A stretch of 64,000 nucleotides of DNA from an uncultured Ellagibacter sp. (GCA_934663775.1 CAKUKU010000007.1:1-64000), one strand, 5' to 3'. Positions 23,699 through 32,474 are shown, counted from the first letter of the stretch. The notes: generated from the sequence alone by a model not told the origin. Translations and numbers: made by a program.

Positions 23699-24904
23699 AT
23701 GGACGGCATGACGACGGGCGGCGCGAGCGCGGAGGTGTACCTCGATAACGCGGCGACGACGCCGACTCGCCCCGAGGCGATTGAGCGCATGGACGAAGTC
23801 ATGCGCACGGCCTGGGGAAACCCCTCGTCGGTCCATGCGGCGGGGTGCCGCGCGAAGGAGGTGCTCGAAGAGAGCCGTGCCGTCGTCGCGGGCGCGCTGG
23901 GCGTTGCGCCCGACGAGGTGTTCTTCACTTCGGGAGCTACTGAATCGAACAACCTCGCGGTGCGCGGCGTCTGCTCCGCGCGTCGTGAAACCCCTGGCCA
24001 GATCGTCACATCCACCCTCGAACACGCGTCGGTCACGCGCAGCGTGCGCGGTATGCGCCGTGAGGGCGGGTGGAAGGTTTCCTATATCGACGCCGTCGGC
24101 GGCGCGCTCGATTTGGACCAGCTGCGATGTGCGCTCGACGGCGTGCCGACGACGCTTATCACCATCATGAACGTGCAAAACGAGGTGGGCTATGTGTTCC
24201 CCTCGGAAAAGATCGGGTGCATCCGTGACGAGCTTTCCCCCGATGCGCTTTTCCACGTCGACGCCACGCAGGCGTTCTGCAAGCTTTCCGCGAAGCCGCG
24301 CGAATGGCACGCCGATCTCGTGTCGGTCGCTTCGCACAAGATTGGCGGCCCGCGCGGTATCGGCGCGCTCTACGTGCGCGATGGCGTGAAGATGCACACG
24401 AACGCATTTGGCGGCGGGCAGGAGCGCGGGCTTCGCTCGGGCACCGAGCCCGTGTTCTTGGCGGCCGGGTTCGCGCGCGCCGTCGAGCTGGCAACATCCG
24501 AGCGCGAGCAAACGTTTGCCCATGTGAGAGCCTTGAACGAGCAGTTGCGCGCGCAGCTTGCGAGCGCCCTTCCGGGCGCAATCGTGAACTCGCCCGAGGA
24601 CGCGTCCCCCTTCATCGTGAGCGTGAGCGTGCCGGGGCTTCGCAACGCGAAGTCGGTCGCGTACCTAAGCGATCGCGGCGTCTACGTGTCGCGCGCATCG
24701 GCGTGCGAGTCGAATCACGAGCACGTGGCGGCGGGCACCTGGCGCAAGAAGCACCCGCTGTCGCTTCAGGCGGCGGGCATCCCGCTTTCGCAGGGGAACA
24801 CGACGCTGCGCGTGAGCTTCTCGGGTGCGACGACGCCCGACGATGTCGAGCGTTTCGTTCGCGTCCTCGCTGATTGCGACGCCGAATTGGGCAAGCGCGC
24901 TTGA
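23699..24904 (+). CDS. Cysteine desulfurase (NifS/IscS-like, PLP-dependent)
   Basis: The protein has 401 residues. Motifs: YLDNAATTPTRPEA at the start, FTSGATESNN (PLP phosphate), LEHASVTR, HVDATQAFCK, the Schiff-base Lys in ASHKIGGPRGIG, GGGQERGLRSGTEP, and the sulfur-carrying Cys in SRASACES near 335. It mobilises sulfur from cysteine as a protein-bound persulfide, for example for Fe-S clusters. No iscU/nifU neighbour is present. RBS AGGAGAG precedes the ATG at 23699. Confidence 0.9.
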   Translation: MDGMTTGGASAEVYLDNAATTPTRPEAIERMDEVMRTAWGNPSSVHAAGCRAKEVLEESRAVVAGALGVAPDEVFFTSGATESNNLAVRGVCSARRETPGQIVTSTLEHASVTRSVRGMRREGGWKVSYIDAVGGALDLDQLRCALDGVPTTLITIMNVQNEVGYVFPSEKIGCIRDELSPDALFHVDATQAFCKLSAKPREWHADLVSVASHKIGGPRGIGALYVRDGVKMHTNAFGGGQERGLRSGTEPVFLAAGFARAVELATSEREQTFAHVRALNEQLRAQLASALPGAIVNSPEDASPFIVSVSVPGLRNAKSVAYLSDRGVYVSRASACESNHEHVAAGTWRKKHPLSLQAAGIPLSQGNTTLRVSFSGATTPDDVERFVRVLADCDAELGKRA

Positions 24905-24991
24905 CGGCGCGCCCCATGATGGCACGGCGGGGCGGTATATAGTATCCTGCACTTTGTTTTCCGCTGTGCAATGCAATCGATTGGGGAGGGC

Positions 24992-25429
24992 ATGAAAAAG
25001 TTTCTTACGGAGTTCAAGGAATTCATCAACCGCGGTAACGTGATGGATCTGGCCGTCGCCGTCATCATAGGCGGCGCATTCACCTCCATCGTGACGGCGC
25101 TCACCACCAGCATCATCAACCCGCTCATCTCGCTTATCGCGGGCGGCGGTGCGGGCGTGGTCTCGGGGCTGGTGATTCCCGGCACCGACATCGACTTCGG
25201 CGCGTTCATCTCCGCCTGCATCAATTTCCTCATCGTGGCGCTCGTGGTGTTTTTGCTGGTGAAGGCCGTCAACAAGGCGCAGGAGACCGCCGAGAAGCTC
25301 GCGGGCAAGGAAAAAGAAGCGGAAAAGAAGGCGCCCGTGTGCCCGTACTGCTTGGAAGAGGTGAAGGAGGGCGCGACGCGCTGCCCGCATTGCGCAGGTT
25401 CCTTCGATTCTCCCGCGAAGGGCGAATAG
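24992..25429 (+). CDS. mscL: Large-conductance mechanosensitive channel MscL with C-terminal zinc ribbon
   Basis: The protein has 145 residues. ATG 24992 follows GGGGAGGG; an upstream in-frame ATG at 24971 lacks a site. KKFLTEFKEFINRGNVMDLAVAVIIGGAFTSIV is the MscL amphipathic helix and first transmembrane helix (signature RGNVMDLAVAVIIG), followed by the periplasmic loop and second helix (about 70-92). It opens on hypo-osmotic shock. After the charged helix comes a CPYCLEEVKEGATRCPHC zinc ribbon (about 117-134), an addition not found in the E. coli protein. Confidence 0.93.
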   Translation: MKKFLTEFKEFINRGNVMDLAVAVIIGGAFTSIVTALTTSIINPLISLIAGGGAGVVSGLVIPGTDIDFGAFISACINFLIVALVVFLLVKAVNKAQETAEKLAGKEKEAEKKAPVCPYCLEEVKEGATRCPHCAGSFDSPAKGE

Positions 25430-25471
25430 CTGGGCGAGTGTCCCTGTTTCGGGACGATAGTAAACGAAAGC

Positions 25472-25509
25472 GGGCCGCATGATCGGGGCGATGCGGCCCC
25501 GTGCGTTTT
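25472..25509. terminator. Hairpin terminator between mscL and ldh
   Basis: GGGCCGCAT (25472-25480) pairs with ATGCGGCCC (25491-25499). CGTGCGTTTT follows on the + strand. It lies between convergent mscL and ldh and may serve both. Confidence 0.6.
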
Positions 25510-25532
25510 GGGACAGTGCGCTTGAGCTGTCC

Positions 25533-26507
25533 TTACAGATCGAGCTTCTCGACGACGCCCTTCAAGACGCGCGCCGATTCGCGCAGGCGCGCCTGCTCGT
25601 CTTCGGAGAAGGGCGCGGGAACCTTGTACTCGATGCCGTCCGCCCCGACGACGGCGGGCATCGAAAGCGCGATGTCGCTGATGCCGTATTCGCCCTCCAT
25701 CAGGTTCGATACGGGAAGGATGGGCTTTTCATCGCGCACGATGGCCTCGCAGATGCGCTTCACCGACATGGCGATTCCCCAGTAGGTGGCGTGCTTCTTC
25801 TCGATGATCTCGTAGGCGGAGTTTTTCACGTCGGCCTCGATTTTGCGCATGGTCTCGGCGCTGTGCTCGCGCCCGCGCAGGCGGCTGAACACGTCGATCG
25901 GGATGCCCGACACGTTCGCCAGACTCCAGATGGCGATCTCGGAATCGCCGTGCTCGCCGACGATGCGCGCATGCACGTTGCGCGGGTCGACGCCGAGATG
26001 CTCGCCGAGAACGTACTTGAAGCGCGCGGTGTCGAGTACGGTGCCCGACCCGATGACGCGGTTCGCGGGCAGACCCGAGAGCTTGAGCGCAACATAGGTC
26101 AAGATGTCGACCGGGTTGGACACGACGAGCAGGATGCCCGAGAAGCCGGCGTCGGCGATTCTGGGCACGATTGATTTGAAGATGTCGACGTTCTTGCTGA
26201 CCAAGTCGAGGCGCGTTTCGCCCGGCTTCTGATTTGCGCCCGCCGTGATGATCACGATGCCGGCGTCGGCGATGTCGGCGTAGTCGCCCGCGTAGATGTT
26301 CGCGGGGCTTGCGAGCGGCATGCCGTGCGCGATGTCGAGCGCCTCGCCGAAGGCGCGGTCCCGATTGACGTCGATCAGCACCATTTCGGAAAAAAGCCCA
26401 CTCTGCATCAGGGAGAATGCGGAGGCCGATCCCACGAATCCGCATCCCACGATACCAACCTTGCGGAAGTTTGCGGGCCGTATGCCCGCGTTTGCGCTGC
26501 CTGCCAT
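25533..26507 (-). CDS. ldh: L-lactate dehydrogenase
   Basis: The protein has 324 residues from the ATG at 26507 (GAAGGAGAAGC upstream). Motifs: nucleotide-binding VGIVGCGFVGSASAF, LIDVNRDRAFGEALDI, ITAGANQKPGETRLDL (substrate Arg), VVSNPVDILTYV, and the catalytic His in IVGEHGDSEIAIW, with the conserved FKYVLGEHLGVDP. The set GEHGDSE and Q in GANQKPGE favours lactate over malate. It reduces pyruvate to lactate with NADH at the end of fermentation. A 14-bp perfect hairpin separates it from the PPOX gene upstream. Confidence 0.92.
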   Translation of the reverse strand: MAGSANAGIRPANFRKVGIVGCGFVGSASAFSLMQSGLFSEMVLIDVNRDRAFGEALDIAHGMPLASPANIYAGDYADIADAGIVIITAGANQKPGETRLDLVSKNVDIFKSIVPRIADAGFSGILLVVSNPVDILTYVALKLSGLPANRVIGSGTVLDTARFKYVLGEHLGVDPRNVHARIVGEHGDSEIAIWSLANVSGIPIDVFSRLRGREHSAETMRKIEADVKNSAYEIIEKKHATYWGIAMSVKRICEAIVRDEKPILPVSNLMEGEYGISDIALSMPAVVGADGIEYKVPAPFSEDEQARLRESARVLKGVVEKLDL

Positions 26508-26663
26508 GAGCTTCTCCTTCGCCGAACGTCGTTTCGCTATTGTGCCACAAACGCGCGCGGAGAGCATCGCGAATGGCGCGCTCGTTTCGCATGCTGGAGC
26601 TTCCGACGGGCCGCTTGCTCCGCGTCCGGCTCGCCGACGGCGTTCGCGCGCTCCGCTGGCCCC

Positions 26664-26695
26664 GCCTCGCCCGCATGACGCCATGCGGGCGAGGC
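26664..26695. repeat. Perfect 14-bp-stem hairpin
   Basis: GCCTCGCCCGCATG (26664-26677) and CATGCGGGCGAGGC (26682-26695) form a perfect stem with a 4-base loop. The right arm touches the stop codon of the PPOX gene (26695-26697). There is no T-run, so it may act as an mRNA stabiliser or weak terminator upstream of ldh. Confidence 0.7.
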
Positions 26696-27120
26696 TACTC
26701 GACGGCGCCCTTAAGCTCGATGGGCGCCCACTCGTCGTGGTTGCAGATCCACGCGCGGGCGTCTTCGACGCTAAAGAACGTGAGCGTGGGATCGTTCGGT
26801 CCCTCGTAGGTTTCGCCTAGGCCGGAAAGATGCGCGAAGCCCGCATAGCGGATGGCCTCCCCGACTTCGTCTTTCAGCCCCACGCGCCCGCGAAGGATGA
26901 GCCAGCCGTGCCCGGGCCACCAGGCCGTCGCCTCGAATTTGGGGTTTTCACAAAGCTCTTCCCACACGTCTTTGGTCGTCGCGGTGCAAAACCATATCTT
27001 GCCGTTTTCCTCGGCGGCGAAGCTGAACGGGCGCACATGCGGCTGGTCGTTCACGCTCGTGGCCAGATACCACGCGGGCACGGCGGATAGGTATTGCAGG
27101 ATCTTCTCGTTGCCTGTCAT
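26695..27120 (-). CDS. PPOX-fold (pyridoxamine 5'-phosphate oxidase-like) flavoprotein
   Basis: The protein has 141 residues from ATG 27120 with AAAGGAAC upstream. The family pattern is clear: PAWYLATSVNDQPHVRPFSFA, KIWFCTATTKDVWEELCENPKFEATAW, and GWLILRGRVGL. Such proteins form beta-barrel dimers binding FMN, F420 or haem; the substrate is not predictable. It lies 69 bases downstream of ecfT in the same direction, so it could be read from the riboflavin-transporter operon, which would suit an FMN-binding protein. Confidence 0.8.
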   Translation of the reverse strand: MTGNEKILQYLSAVPAWYLATSVNDQPHVRPFSFAAEENGKIWFCTATTKDVWEELCENPKFEATAWWPGHGWLILRGRVGLKDEVGEAIRYAGFAHLSGLGETYEGPNDPTLTFFSVEDARAWICNHDEWAPIELKGAVE

Positions 27121-27189
27121 GAGGTTCCTTTCGATATATGATAAGGGAGCGAAGTTCTCGTGCTGCGTCGTCGGCACTGCCGCAGCGCC

Positions 27190-27990
27190 TTATGCGAAGA
27201 CGTTCACCGCGACGACGCAGGCTAAAAGCGCCACCGTGCACGCGCAGGCGATGCCGTCGCGCGGGGCGAAGCGCAAGGGGTGCAGCCGCGTGCGCCCTAC
27301 CTTGCCGTGGTAGCAGCGCGCGTCCATGGCGGCCGAGAGCGTCTCGGCATGGCGGAAAACGCTAGCGAACAGGGGGGTCATCATCGACGCAAGCGTCTGC
27401 GCGCCGCGCACGGGACTCGTTTTGAGCCCCGCTCCGCGCGAGAGCTGCGCCTCGCGGATTGAGGAGAGCTCGGTTGCGAATTGCGGCATGAATCGCAGGG
27501 CGATGCCCATGATCATGCCGATCTCGTGCGCCGGCACGCCGAAGCGCGCAAGGGGGGAGAGAAGCCGCTCGAACGCCTCCGTCAGGTCGAGCGTCGTCGT
27601 CGTGAGCGTGACGAGGCTCATTCCCGCCATCATGAGAACGAGCCGCGCCGCGATGAGCAGGCAGGTGTAGACGCCCTGTTCGCTTATGCGGATGAACGCC
27701 CATTCGAACAAGACGTGCCCGCCCTGCACGACGAACAGGTTCATGATCGATGCAATTACGACGATGAACATGAGCGGGGCGAGCGAACGTACCGCTTTAC
27801 CTGCGGGGATGCGTGCGAGCGCATAGCAGCTGGCGACGAAGAGCGCCACGGGGACAAGCGCCGGGAAATCGCGCGCGTTCAACGTGATGATGATGAACGC
27901 GCAGCCGAGCACGAGCTTCGCGCGCGCGTCGAGCGCATGGAGGGGGCTTTTCCCCGGTACATAGCTTCCGAACGAAAAGCCGCGCATCAT
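27190..27990 (-). CDS. ecfT: ECF transporter transmembrane component EcfT
   Basis: The protein has 266 residues with several transmembrane helices. Y-x-PGKSPLHALDARAKLVL at the front is the standard EcfT opening. In the coupling helices, MDARCYHGKVGRTRL near 230 contains the second Ala-Arg-x motif (ARC) that docks to the ATPase, while the first corresponds to SRGAGLK. EcfT joins the fused EcfA ATPase to substrate-binding S components. The start overlaps the end of the ATPase gene by 4 bases, indicating coupled translation. Confidence 0.9.
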   Translation of the reverse strand: MMRGFSFGSYVPGKSPLHALDARAKLVLGCAFIIITLNARDFPALVPVALFVASCYALARIPAGKAVRSLAPLMFIVVIASIMNLFVVQGGHVLFEWAFIRISEQGVYTCLLIAARLVLMMAGMSLVTLTTTTLDLTEAFERLLSPLARFGVPAHEIGMIMGIALRFMPQFATELSSIREAQLSRGAGLKTSPVRGAQTLASMMTPLFASVFRHAETLSAAMDARCYHGKVGRTRLHPLRFAPRDGIACACTVALLACVVAVNVFA

Positions 27991-29891
27991 AGGAGCCCCT
28001 GCAAGAAAGCGACGAGCGATTCCTCTGTTGCAAGCCCGCTGCGCGGCACATCGAGCCCGCCTTCGCGCAGAAGGTTCGCGAAATGCTCGGGCGAGGTGGT
28101 CGCAAGACCCACGGCGTTGAGCTCCGCCGCGCGGGTGAACACTTCGGCGGGCGTGCCCTCCATGAGCAGTTTTCCCTCGCTTAGCACGGCTATGCGATCG
28201 CAGAGGGTCGCGAGGTCGTCCATATTGTGGGACACCATGACCACAGTGAGCCCCTCGTCATGCAAGCGCGCCACCATGGAGAGGAACGATTCGCGCGCCT
28301 TGGGGTCGAGTCCCGCGGCGGGCTCGTCGAGCACGAGGACCTCGGGCTCCATGGCGAGCACGCCCGCGAACGCCGCGCGGCGCTGCTGGCCTCCCGAGAG
28401 CTCGAAAGGGCTGCGCGAGGAGATCTCCTTCGGGTCAAGCCCCACGGTGCGAAGCGCCCGCTCGACGCGCGCGGCGACCTCTTCTTCCGATAACCCCAGG
28501 TTGCGGGGCCCAAAGGCGACGTCTTCGGCGACGGTCGGGGCGAAGAGCTGGTTTTCGGGATACTGGAATACCACGCCGACGCGCCCGCGAACCTCGTTCG
28601 CGGCGCCCGGCTCGGCGAGGTCGCGGCCGAAGGCGATGACGCGCCCGCGGGTGGGACGCAGGATGCCGTTCATGTGCTGGATGAGGGTTGACTTGCCCGA
28701 ACCGGTGTGGCCCGCGATGCCTAGGAACTCGCCTTCGCGCACTTCCAGCGTGACCCCGCCAAGCGCCCAGAGCGCTTCGGGGGAGTTGCCCCATTTCGCC
28801 TGTTTGGGCGCGGGTCTCATGCCGGATTTGCGCTGTCGGCGCGCCTCGGCGGCATTGTATGTGTACGATACGTCCTCAAAGCTGATGAGCGCTTCGCACG
28901 TGGGTTCTGCGGTGGGCGCGGAGCTTGGGGCGCTTTTTGCATGTGGGGTGCTCGCAGGCGACGGTGCTGCCGCGACGCGCCCGGCGAATGCCTCAAGCAC
29001 GCTTTTCGCAAGCGCTTTTTCGGTGACGGCGGATTCCACGGGCGCGCCCGCCCGGCGCAGTGCGCAGGCGAGCTCGGCGGCGAAGGGCACTTCCAGGTTG
29101 AGCGCGGCGAGCGCCTCGGTGTCCGTGAGCACTTCCTGTGGCGCGCCCGCGCGCGCCACATGTCCCGCCTCGAGCACGATGACGCGGTCGGCGAGCGCTG
29201 CCTCTTCCATGAAATGCGTGATCATGACCACGGTCATGCCCTGATCGTTGAGGGAGCGGACGACGCGCATGAGTCCTTTGCGCCCGCGGGGGTCGAGCAT
29301 GGCGGATGCCTCGTCTAGGATGAGGATCTCCGGGTTCATGGCGAGCGCGCCCGCGATGGCGACGCGCTGCTTCTGCCCGCCCGAAAGCGCATGCGTCTCG
29401 TGCTTCTCAAACCCGGCAAGCCCCACGTCTTCCAGGCACTGCGTCACGCGTTTTCGCAGTTCGGGCATGGGAACGCCGAGGTTTTCCGGCCCGAAGGCCA
29501 CATCGTCTTCAACAAGCGACGCGACCAATTGGTCGTCGGGGTTCTGAAACACCATGCCCGCGCTCTGACGGATCGAGAATGTGTTTGCGGGATCGGAAGT
29601 GTCCATTCCGCAAACTTTCACCTGTCCCTTATCCGGGACAAGCAGCGCGTTCAGGTGCTTCGCGAGCGTGGACTTCCCCGATCCGTTGCCCCCGAGGATG
29701 CACACGAACTCCCCGCGTGCCACCTGGGCGCTTGTTCCCGCGAGCGCGAACGTCTCGCCGTCGTAGGTGAACGACACGTCGCGTGCGTCGACGATCGGCT
29801 CGGGCGCGCTCGGATCGACGGCGTCGGGGGAGGGCGCGTCGGCCAGCTTGCCGGGCGCGGCGGCGTTTTGGCGGGACAGCTTCTCGTCCAT
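27987..29891 (-). CDS. Fused ECF transporter ATPase (EcfA1-EcfA2 in one chain)
   Basis: The protein has 634 residues, twice the normal size, with two complete nucleotide-binding domains. First half: Walker A GGNGSGKST near 68, signature ALSGGQKQR and Walker B LILDEASAMLDP. Second half: Walker A GHTGSGKST, signature LSGGQQRRA and Walker B LVLDEPAAGLDP. Other ECF systems encode the two ATPases separately; a single-chain fusion is common in actinobacteria. A Pro/Ala-rich linker joins the halves. It powers import together with EcfT and the S component encoded upstream. Confidence 0.92.
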   Translation of the reverse strand: MDEKLSRQNAAAPGKLADAPSPDAVDPSAPEPIVDARDVSFTYDGETFALAGTSAQVARGEFVCILGGNGSGKSTLAKHLNALLVPDKGQVKVCGMDTSDPANTFSIRQSAGMVFQNPDDQLVASLVEDDVAFGPENLGVPMPELRKRVTQCLEDVGLAGFEKHETHALSGGQKQRVAIAGALAMNPEILILDEASAMLDPRGRKGLMRVVRSLNDQGMTVVMITHFMEEAALADRVIVLEAGHVARAGAPQEVLTDTEALAALNLEVPFAAELACALRRAGAPVESAVTEKALAKSVLEAFAGRVAAAPSPASTPHAKSAPSSAPTAEPTCEALISFEDVSYTYNAAEARRQRKSGMRPAPKQAKWGNSPEALWALGGVTLEVREGEFLGIAGHTGSGKSTLIQHMNGILRPTRGRVIAFGRDLAEPGAANEVRGRVGVVFQYPENQLFAPTVAEDVAFGPRNLGLSEEEVAARVERALRTVGLDPKEISSRSPFELSGGQQRRAAFAGVLAMEPEVLVLDEPAAGLDPKARESFLSMVARLHDEGLTVVMVSHNMDDLATLCDRIAVLSEGKLLMEGTPAEVFTRAAELNAVGLATTSPEHFANLLREGGLDVPRSGLATEESLVAFLQGLL

Positions 29892-29894
29892 GGC

Positions 29895-30488
29895 TTAGCG
29901 GCCCTTCACCTGGTTTTTCTTCGGCGTGATGAGGTTCGAGATCGCCTTGTACACGATGAGTGTCAAAAGCGAGTTCAACACGGTCTTGATCAGGTTGAAG
30001 GGGACGACGGCAGGAAGCAGGAGCGGGGCGATGACGTCGACGCTGCCGTACCAGAACACGACGCCGATCGTGAGGTTGGTGATGACGCTGCCAACGGTCG
30101 CAAGCACAACGCCGACGAGAAGACCCGTGATTGCGCCTTTCAGCGTGTGCATCTTCTTGTAGATGAGCGCGGCGGGTACGACGTAGAACAGCGTCGCGCA
30201 GATGTTCATGAGCGATCCCACCCATTCGCCCAGGATAAGGCCGTGAATCACCGCGGCAATCGAGCCGACGATGAAGCCCGCGCTCGGTCCGAAGGCGAAA
30301 CCGCACACCATGGCGGGCATGAGCGAGGGGTCGTAGGTCAAGAAGGGTGCGGCGGGGAGAATGGGGATTTGAATGAACGCGAAGAGTGCGGAGATGGCGC
30401 ACATGAGTGCCATAGTGACGAGCTGGCGCGTGCTCCAGATGTTCGTGTTCTTGAGTTCGACCTGCTTGGTCGTCTGATTGACCGGCAT
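29895..30488 (-). CDS. ribU: ECF transporter S component for riboflavin (RibU-like)
   Basis: The protein has 197 residues from ATG 30488 (GGAGG upstream). It is a six-helix membrane protein with WSTRQLVTMALMCAISALFAFI at the front, typical of S components, and TYDPSLMPAMVCGFAFGPSAGF, the RibU-like helix 2-3 loop. The specific call rests on the FMN riboswitch and terminator directly upstream (30543-30792). It captures riboflavin and hands it to EcfT/EcfA; its gene is 3 bases from that of the ATPase. Confidence 0.88.
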   Translation of the reverse strand: MPVNQTTKQVELKNTNIWSTRQLVTMALMCAISALFAFIQIPILPAAPFLTYDPSLMPAMVCGFAFGPSAGFIVGSIAAVIHGLILGEWVGSLMNICATLFYVVPAALIYKKMHTLKGAITGLLVGVVLATVGSVITNLTIGVVFWYGSVDVIAPLLLPAVVPFNLIKTVLNSLLTLIVYKAISNLITPKKNQVKGR

Positions 30489-30542
30489 GCGGGCCTCCTT
30501 TTCGCAAGGTGAGGGCTTGCGGGGCCGCTTCCCACCCTGCAT

Positions 30543-30578
30543 AAAAAGCGGGCCCGTATGAATTCCATACGGGCCCGC
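30543..30578 (-). terminator. Riboswitch expression-platform terminator
   Basis: GCGGGCCCGTATG and its complement (30566-30578 with 30548-30560) form a 13-bp perfect stem around GAATT, followed on the minus strand by TTTTT (30547-30543). It lies between the FMN aptamer and the ribU start, so high FMN should stop transcription here. Confidence 0.85.
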
Positions 30579-30629
30579 GAATACGCATTGGAAGCGCCTC
30601 GGCGTTGCCGCGGCGGCTTTGCGATTCTC

Positions 30630-30792
30630 TGCCTCTTCCATCCGGACTGTAACCGTTGGTCCCGGATTCTCACCGGATCAGCCGGGCGGACGTGAGCGCA
30701 TGGACGCTTCGCCTGCCCAGGTCGCGGACTTCCGGCTTGACGCGAACGCCTTCCGGTAACCGCCAGTGGGGAATCTCACCCCGCCCTGAAAC
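30630..30792 (-). promoter_or_regulatory. FMN riboswitch (RFN element)
   Basis: Read on the minus strand, the RFN signature is almost complete: CAGGGCGGGGTGAGATTCCC at the start, ACTGGCGGT, then GTCCGCGAC, GGTGAGAATCCGGGACCAAC and GGTTACAGTCCGGATG at the end. It folds into the six-stem FMN aptamer. It controls the ribU-ecfA-ecfT operon by transcription attenuation through the terminator at 30543-30578. Confidence 0.95.
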
Positions 30793-30881
30793 AGAATTCA
30801 TCTGCGGCGTATTGTAAGCGGCAACGCCCGTCGCTGCAACCCAGGTTTTGTGAAAGCGCCGCCTTCGCGAGCGTGCTTTCT

Positions 30882-30903
30882 GGGACAACTCGGTTTTTGT
30901 GCC
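30882..30903 (+). repeat. Partial copy of the dispersed 56-bp repeat
   Basis: These 22 bases are identical to 57137-57158 and match 13488-13509 on the opposite strand with two differences. Upstream similarity (GCGAGCGTGCTTTC) is weaker. Confidence 0.75.
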
Positions 30904-31141
30904 TGAATCGAGAAAGCCTCCCTTCGGCGGATGCGAATCGTGTTGCCTGCGACGTTGTGCCGCCTCCAACATCGCTTTGCAACCTTAACTCGCTTGAAAC
31001 GTGCAGGAAACACGGGTTTTGTATCGTTGGGTCGTCGAAGCGCGAAGGCGCGTGACGATCGAACATCCAAAGGCGGCTCTGCGGCGCGATGCCCCCAACC
31101 CACGCGCCGCACCCGCCGATTTCCTGTTCCCCATCTCCATA

Positions 31142-31184
31142 TGGAAGCCCTTTTTGTGCAGCAACTGCACAAAAAGGGCTTCCA
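31142..31184. repeat. Perfect 20-bp inverted repeat with 3-base loop
   Basis: Arms 31142-31161 and 31165-31184 are exact reverse complements around CAA. The stem contains TTTTTGTGCAG and its partner CTGCACAAAAA. No T-run lies outside the stem. It may be a mobile or REP-like hairpin unit. Confidence 0.8.
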
Positions 31185-31395
31185 AGCGAAGTGCGCTTTC
31201 CGATGTCCGCCTTCCCTTTCATCGGGGGGATTTGTGCATGTTGCCGATATCGGGGGTCCGCGCGGCGCCGCTTGCTTTACATTGTTAAGGCTGTGTAAAT
31301 CGCGGGCATGCGGGGTGCAGCGCTCCAGCATTCGACTCGCGCAGGGGCAAACCGAGTTCTCAACAGGGAACTGGACAACATAGACGGGGTAGCAC

Positions 31396-32445
31396 GTGGC
31401 GCTTACGTTCGTAGACTTCATCACTCAGGCGATGGCTCAGCCCATCCTGTTCGTCATTTTGATCCTCGTCATCGGCGTGACCGCCGTGTCCGGCGCGACC
31501 GACGCGCCCAACGCCATCGCGACCGTCGTCTCCACCCGCTGTCTAAGTCCCAACACCGCCATCGCGCTTGCGGCCGTGTTCAACTTCATCGGCCTTGTCG
31601 GCATGACGTTCATCTCCACCGCCGTCGCGAAGACGATGTTCGGGATGGTCGATTTCTCAGGAGACACGAATGCTGCGCTTTTAGCCCTGGTTGCAGCCAT
31701 GATCGGCGCCATCGCATGGGGCGTTTTCTGCTGGGCGTTCGGTATCCCGTGCTCGAAGTCGCATTCGCTCATCGCCGGCATCACCGGCGGCGCCGTCGCG
31801 CTCAACGGGTGGGCGGGCGTGGTTCCCGCCGAATGGGCGAAGGTTATCTACGGCATGGTGTTTTCCCTGGTCGCAGGCTTTATTTTGGGATGGATATTCA
31901 CCAGGGCGATCGAGGCGCTCTTCCGCAGCGTGAACCGCGCGCACGCGAACCGCCTGTTCGTCGTCATCCAGGACCTCTGCGCCGTTGCGCTGTCGTTTCT
32001 CCATGGCGCGCAGGACGGCCAGAAGTTCATGTCCATCGCGATGCTTGGCGTCGCCTTGTCCTTCGGCAGCTCGACGCCCGACTCGAACGGCTTCCCGATG
32101 TGGATCATGATCGCGTGCTCGGCGGCCATCTCGCTCGGCACCGTCGTCGGCGGCAAGCGCATCATCAAGTCCGTCGGCATGGATATGGTGAAGCTCGAGA
32201 AATACCAGGGCGTCGCCGCGAACTTCTCGACCACGTTCACGCTTTTGTTCGCGAGCCTCACCGGCATGCCCGTCTCCACGAGCCACTGCAACACCTCCGC
32301 CATCATGGGCGTGGGCGCTTCGAAGTCCTTCAAGCGCGTGAACTGGGGAATCGCCAAGAACATGCTGCTCGCGTGGGTGATTACGTTCCCTGCATGCGGC
32401 GTGATCGGCTTCATCCTGGCGAAGGCGTTCATGCTGTTCGCGTAA
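31396..32445 (+). CDS. PiT-family inorganic phosphate transporter
   Basis: The protein has 349 residues beginning at GTG 31396 (GGGGT upstream). It is a membrane protein with the PiT signatures GATDAPNAIATVVSTR in the N-terminal half and GMPVSTSHCNTSAIMGVG in the C-terminal half (the duplicated GANDxxN/ S-T-S-H elements), plus FGIPCSKSHSLIAGI and FLHGAQDGQKFMS. It exchanges phosphate, usually as a metal complex, using the proton gradient. It stands alone, with convergent MATE downstream. Confidence 0.92.
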   Translation: MALTFVDFITQAMAQPILFVILILVIGVTAVSGATDAPNAIATVVSTRCLSPNTAIALAAVFNFIGLVGMTFISTAVAKTMFGMVDFSGDTNAALLALVAAMIGAIAWGVFCWAFGIPCSKSHSLIAGITGGAVALNGWAGVVPAEWAKVIYGMVFSLVAGFILGWIFTRAIEALFRSVNRAHANRLFVVIQDLCAVALSFLHGAQDGQKFMSIAMLGVALSFGSSTPDSNGFPMWIMIACSAAISLGTVVGGKRIIKSVGMDMVKLEKYQGVAANFSTTFTLLFASLTGMPVSTSHCNTSAIMGVGASKSFKRVNWGIAKNMLLAWVITFPACGVIGFILAKAFMLFA

Positions 32446-32474
32446 GGCGCCCCGCTGCGCGCCTGGTCCTTCCG

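Larger units (their letters stand above)
30793..31395. other. Gene-free 600-bp interval with repeats
   Basis: No frame has both a convincing start and family-like sequence, although several long overlapping frames are open. It contains a partial copy of the dispersed repeat (30882-30903) and a long perfect hairpin (31142-31184). The promoter of the phosphate transporter must lie near its right end. Confidence 0.5.

Noticed and set aside
21968..24523. 851-residue open frame on the minus strand
   Set aside because: Antisense shadow of fbp and the cysteine desulfurase gene; no motif and no binding site.
27481..29244. 587-residue open frame on the plus strand
   Set aside because: Antisense shadow of ecfT and the fused ECF ATPase; composition is Ser/Arg/Ala-rich without domains.
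30776..31424. Overlapping open frames of 150-208 residues
   Set aside because: They span repeats and the perfect hairpin, lack binding sites and have no family features; treated as intergenic.
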